From the NCBI GenBank assembly GCA_950097015.1, contig CATNEN010000024.1:2051501-2115500 (forward strand): a stretch of 64,000 bases of DNA, written 5' to 3'. Position numbers and translations under genes: made by a program. The notes under the pieces are model-generated. The model ran no database searches. It was given only the letters and a program-made list of their open reading frames with translations, and had not been told where the DNA came from. Of this stretch, positions 63,395 to 64,000 are shown piece by piece. Source of the stretch: Macrostomum hystrix (taxonomy: Eukaryota > Platyhelminthes > Macrostomidae). The number at the start of each line of letters is the position of its first letter. Within the stretch, counting starts at the first letter, position 1.

Positions 63395-64000
63395 GTACGA
63401 CGCTTGAGTTGCTTTTCTTACAGTTGGGTAAATTTTAGCACTAGGCAATAGTGTCTTGCATATTTCTTCTGTTTTTGCCTAGATTCGAACTCTTGACCTC
63501 CTAGCTAAAAGCCGCACGACATCTTTACACTCTATACTTTAATAGGCGGGGTACCACCTTGATGTAGAAGATTGAGATTGAGATACAGATTGAGAAGATT
63601 CTGTACTCTGTGCAATGGCCTGCCATTTCCTAGAAAATTCAGTTTATAAGCCCTCGTTACATTTTGCCAGGGCCTAGTGTCGGGCTCAGTTGACCGGTCC
63701 ATAGTCCGCTGGAATCTGGCTCGCGAGCAGCAGCGCGCCATTATTCGAGAGCACGCCCATTTTGTCCAGGGCGTCGCCTGCGATCCGTTAGGCCGCCTGG
63801 TTGCCACGCAGAGCTCCGACCGGACCATCAGAGTCTACGGCTGCGGCGCCCGGCCTGTGGTAATTGCGAAATGCGCCAAAAACAACGAGACTCAACAGCA
63901 GCAGCAGCAGCAGTCAAATCATTATCGCCTATTCGCTGACGACAGTTGGAAGTCGTTTTTTCGGCGCCTGGCCTTCTCGCCTGATGGCAAAGTGCTTGTA
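62921..64000 (+). CDS. CHAF1B: CHAF1B (chromatin assembly factor 1 p60 subunit), 5' part
   Basis: CAF-1 p60 is a WD40 protein that, with p150 and p48, deposits H3-H4 on newly replicated DNA in the nucleus. Exon 1 is 62921-63394 (MRLIIPEISWHETTPIYSCD, LATGGRDNRVQLWKLP, FLSSLRRHEKPVNVVRFSPD, LASGSDDAIVLLW, LRGHLEDVYDLGWMPDSM). Exon 2 starts at 63671 (GLVSGSVDRSIVRWNLARE, HAHFVQGVACDPLGRLVATQ, SSDRTIRVYGC, SWKSFFRRLAFSPDGKVLV) and is cut by the window end. All of this aligns in order with the human N-terminal WD repeats. Two polyglutamine runs (Q8 near 63240, Q6 near 63895) are insertions relative to human. The ATG directly follows ACAGTTGCAG|CA, a possible trans-splice acceptor. Confidence 0.93.
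63671..64000 (+). CDS. CHAF1B: CHAF1B exon 2 (incomplete)
   Basis: Follows TTTTGCCAG in phase 0; 110 codons, open to the window edge. Aligns with [20 protein letters not shown] and MKSFFRRLSFTPDGSLLL of the human protein. Confidence 0.92.

Overview
The window is eukaryotic (metazoan) nuclear DNA. Genes are split into phase-consistent GT-AG exons separated by repeat-filled introns, and the recognisable proteins are animal ones: a K-Cl cotransporter, RECQL, CCDC22, a CIP4/TRIP10-type F-BAR protein, TAX1BP3 and CHAF1B. The extreme minisatellite content, the SINE and LTR types, and two genes whose first exon lacks an ATG but begins in phase 0 right after an acceptor (as if a spliced leader ending in AUG supplied it) suggest a flatworm. 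A free-living one such as Macrostomum would fit, but the species is inference only.

Layout. 1287-20934 (-): a complete SLC12 K-Cl cotransporter (KCC) gene with nine exons per transcript and two alternative, phase-matched first exons. Each first exon has its own TATA-like element, and only one encodes an RFxV kinase-docking motif. 21.0-30.3 kb: repeat-rich intergenic DNA with five or six minisatellites and a tRNA-derived SINE. 30289-30726 (+): a single-exon TAX1BP3/TIP-1-like PDZ protein. 31318-34759 (-): RECQL helicase, five exons. 34.8-35.8 kb: a TTAA-flanked piggyBac-like MITE containing a hAT-like MITE, which itself contains a minisatellite. 36.7-37.8 kb: three adjoining 21-bp-period arrays. 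37889-41749 (-): CCDC22, three exons, 627 aa. 43825-48884 (+): a degenerate Ty3/gypsy retrotransposon with both LTRs and a 5-bp target duplication. 49349/49510-52913 (+): F-BAR/HR1/SH3 protein. 53.65-56.56 kb: a 2.9-kb array of a 30-bp unit with higher-order structure. 57127-59074 (+): a secreted protein reassembled from four exons (signal peptide, PAN/apple-like cysteine-rich region, ALK/LTK-type glycine-rich region). 59156-60334 (-): an inverted, nearly identical copy of the F-BAR gene's middle. 62921->64000 (+): 5' part of CHAF1B (CAF-1 p60), cut by the window end.

The genes do not form a pathway; they are neighbouring housekeeping and signalling genes. The unusual biology is in genome structure: more than 20 minisatellites with 16-54-bp units, most specific to one intron, several with higher-order periods, some abutting splice sites or sitting inside MITEs. 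Two arrays in one gene share a 20-bp period in opposite orientation, so their transcripts could pair around three exons. Exon boundaries come from GT/AG signals, codon phase and recalled family alignment. No search or RNA data was available.
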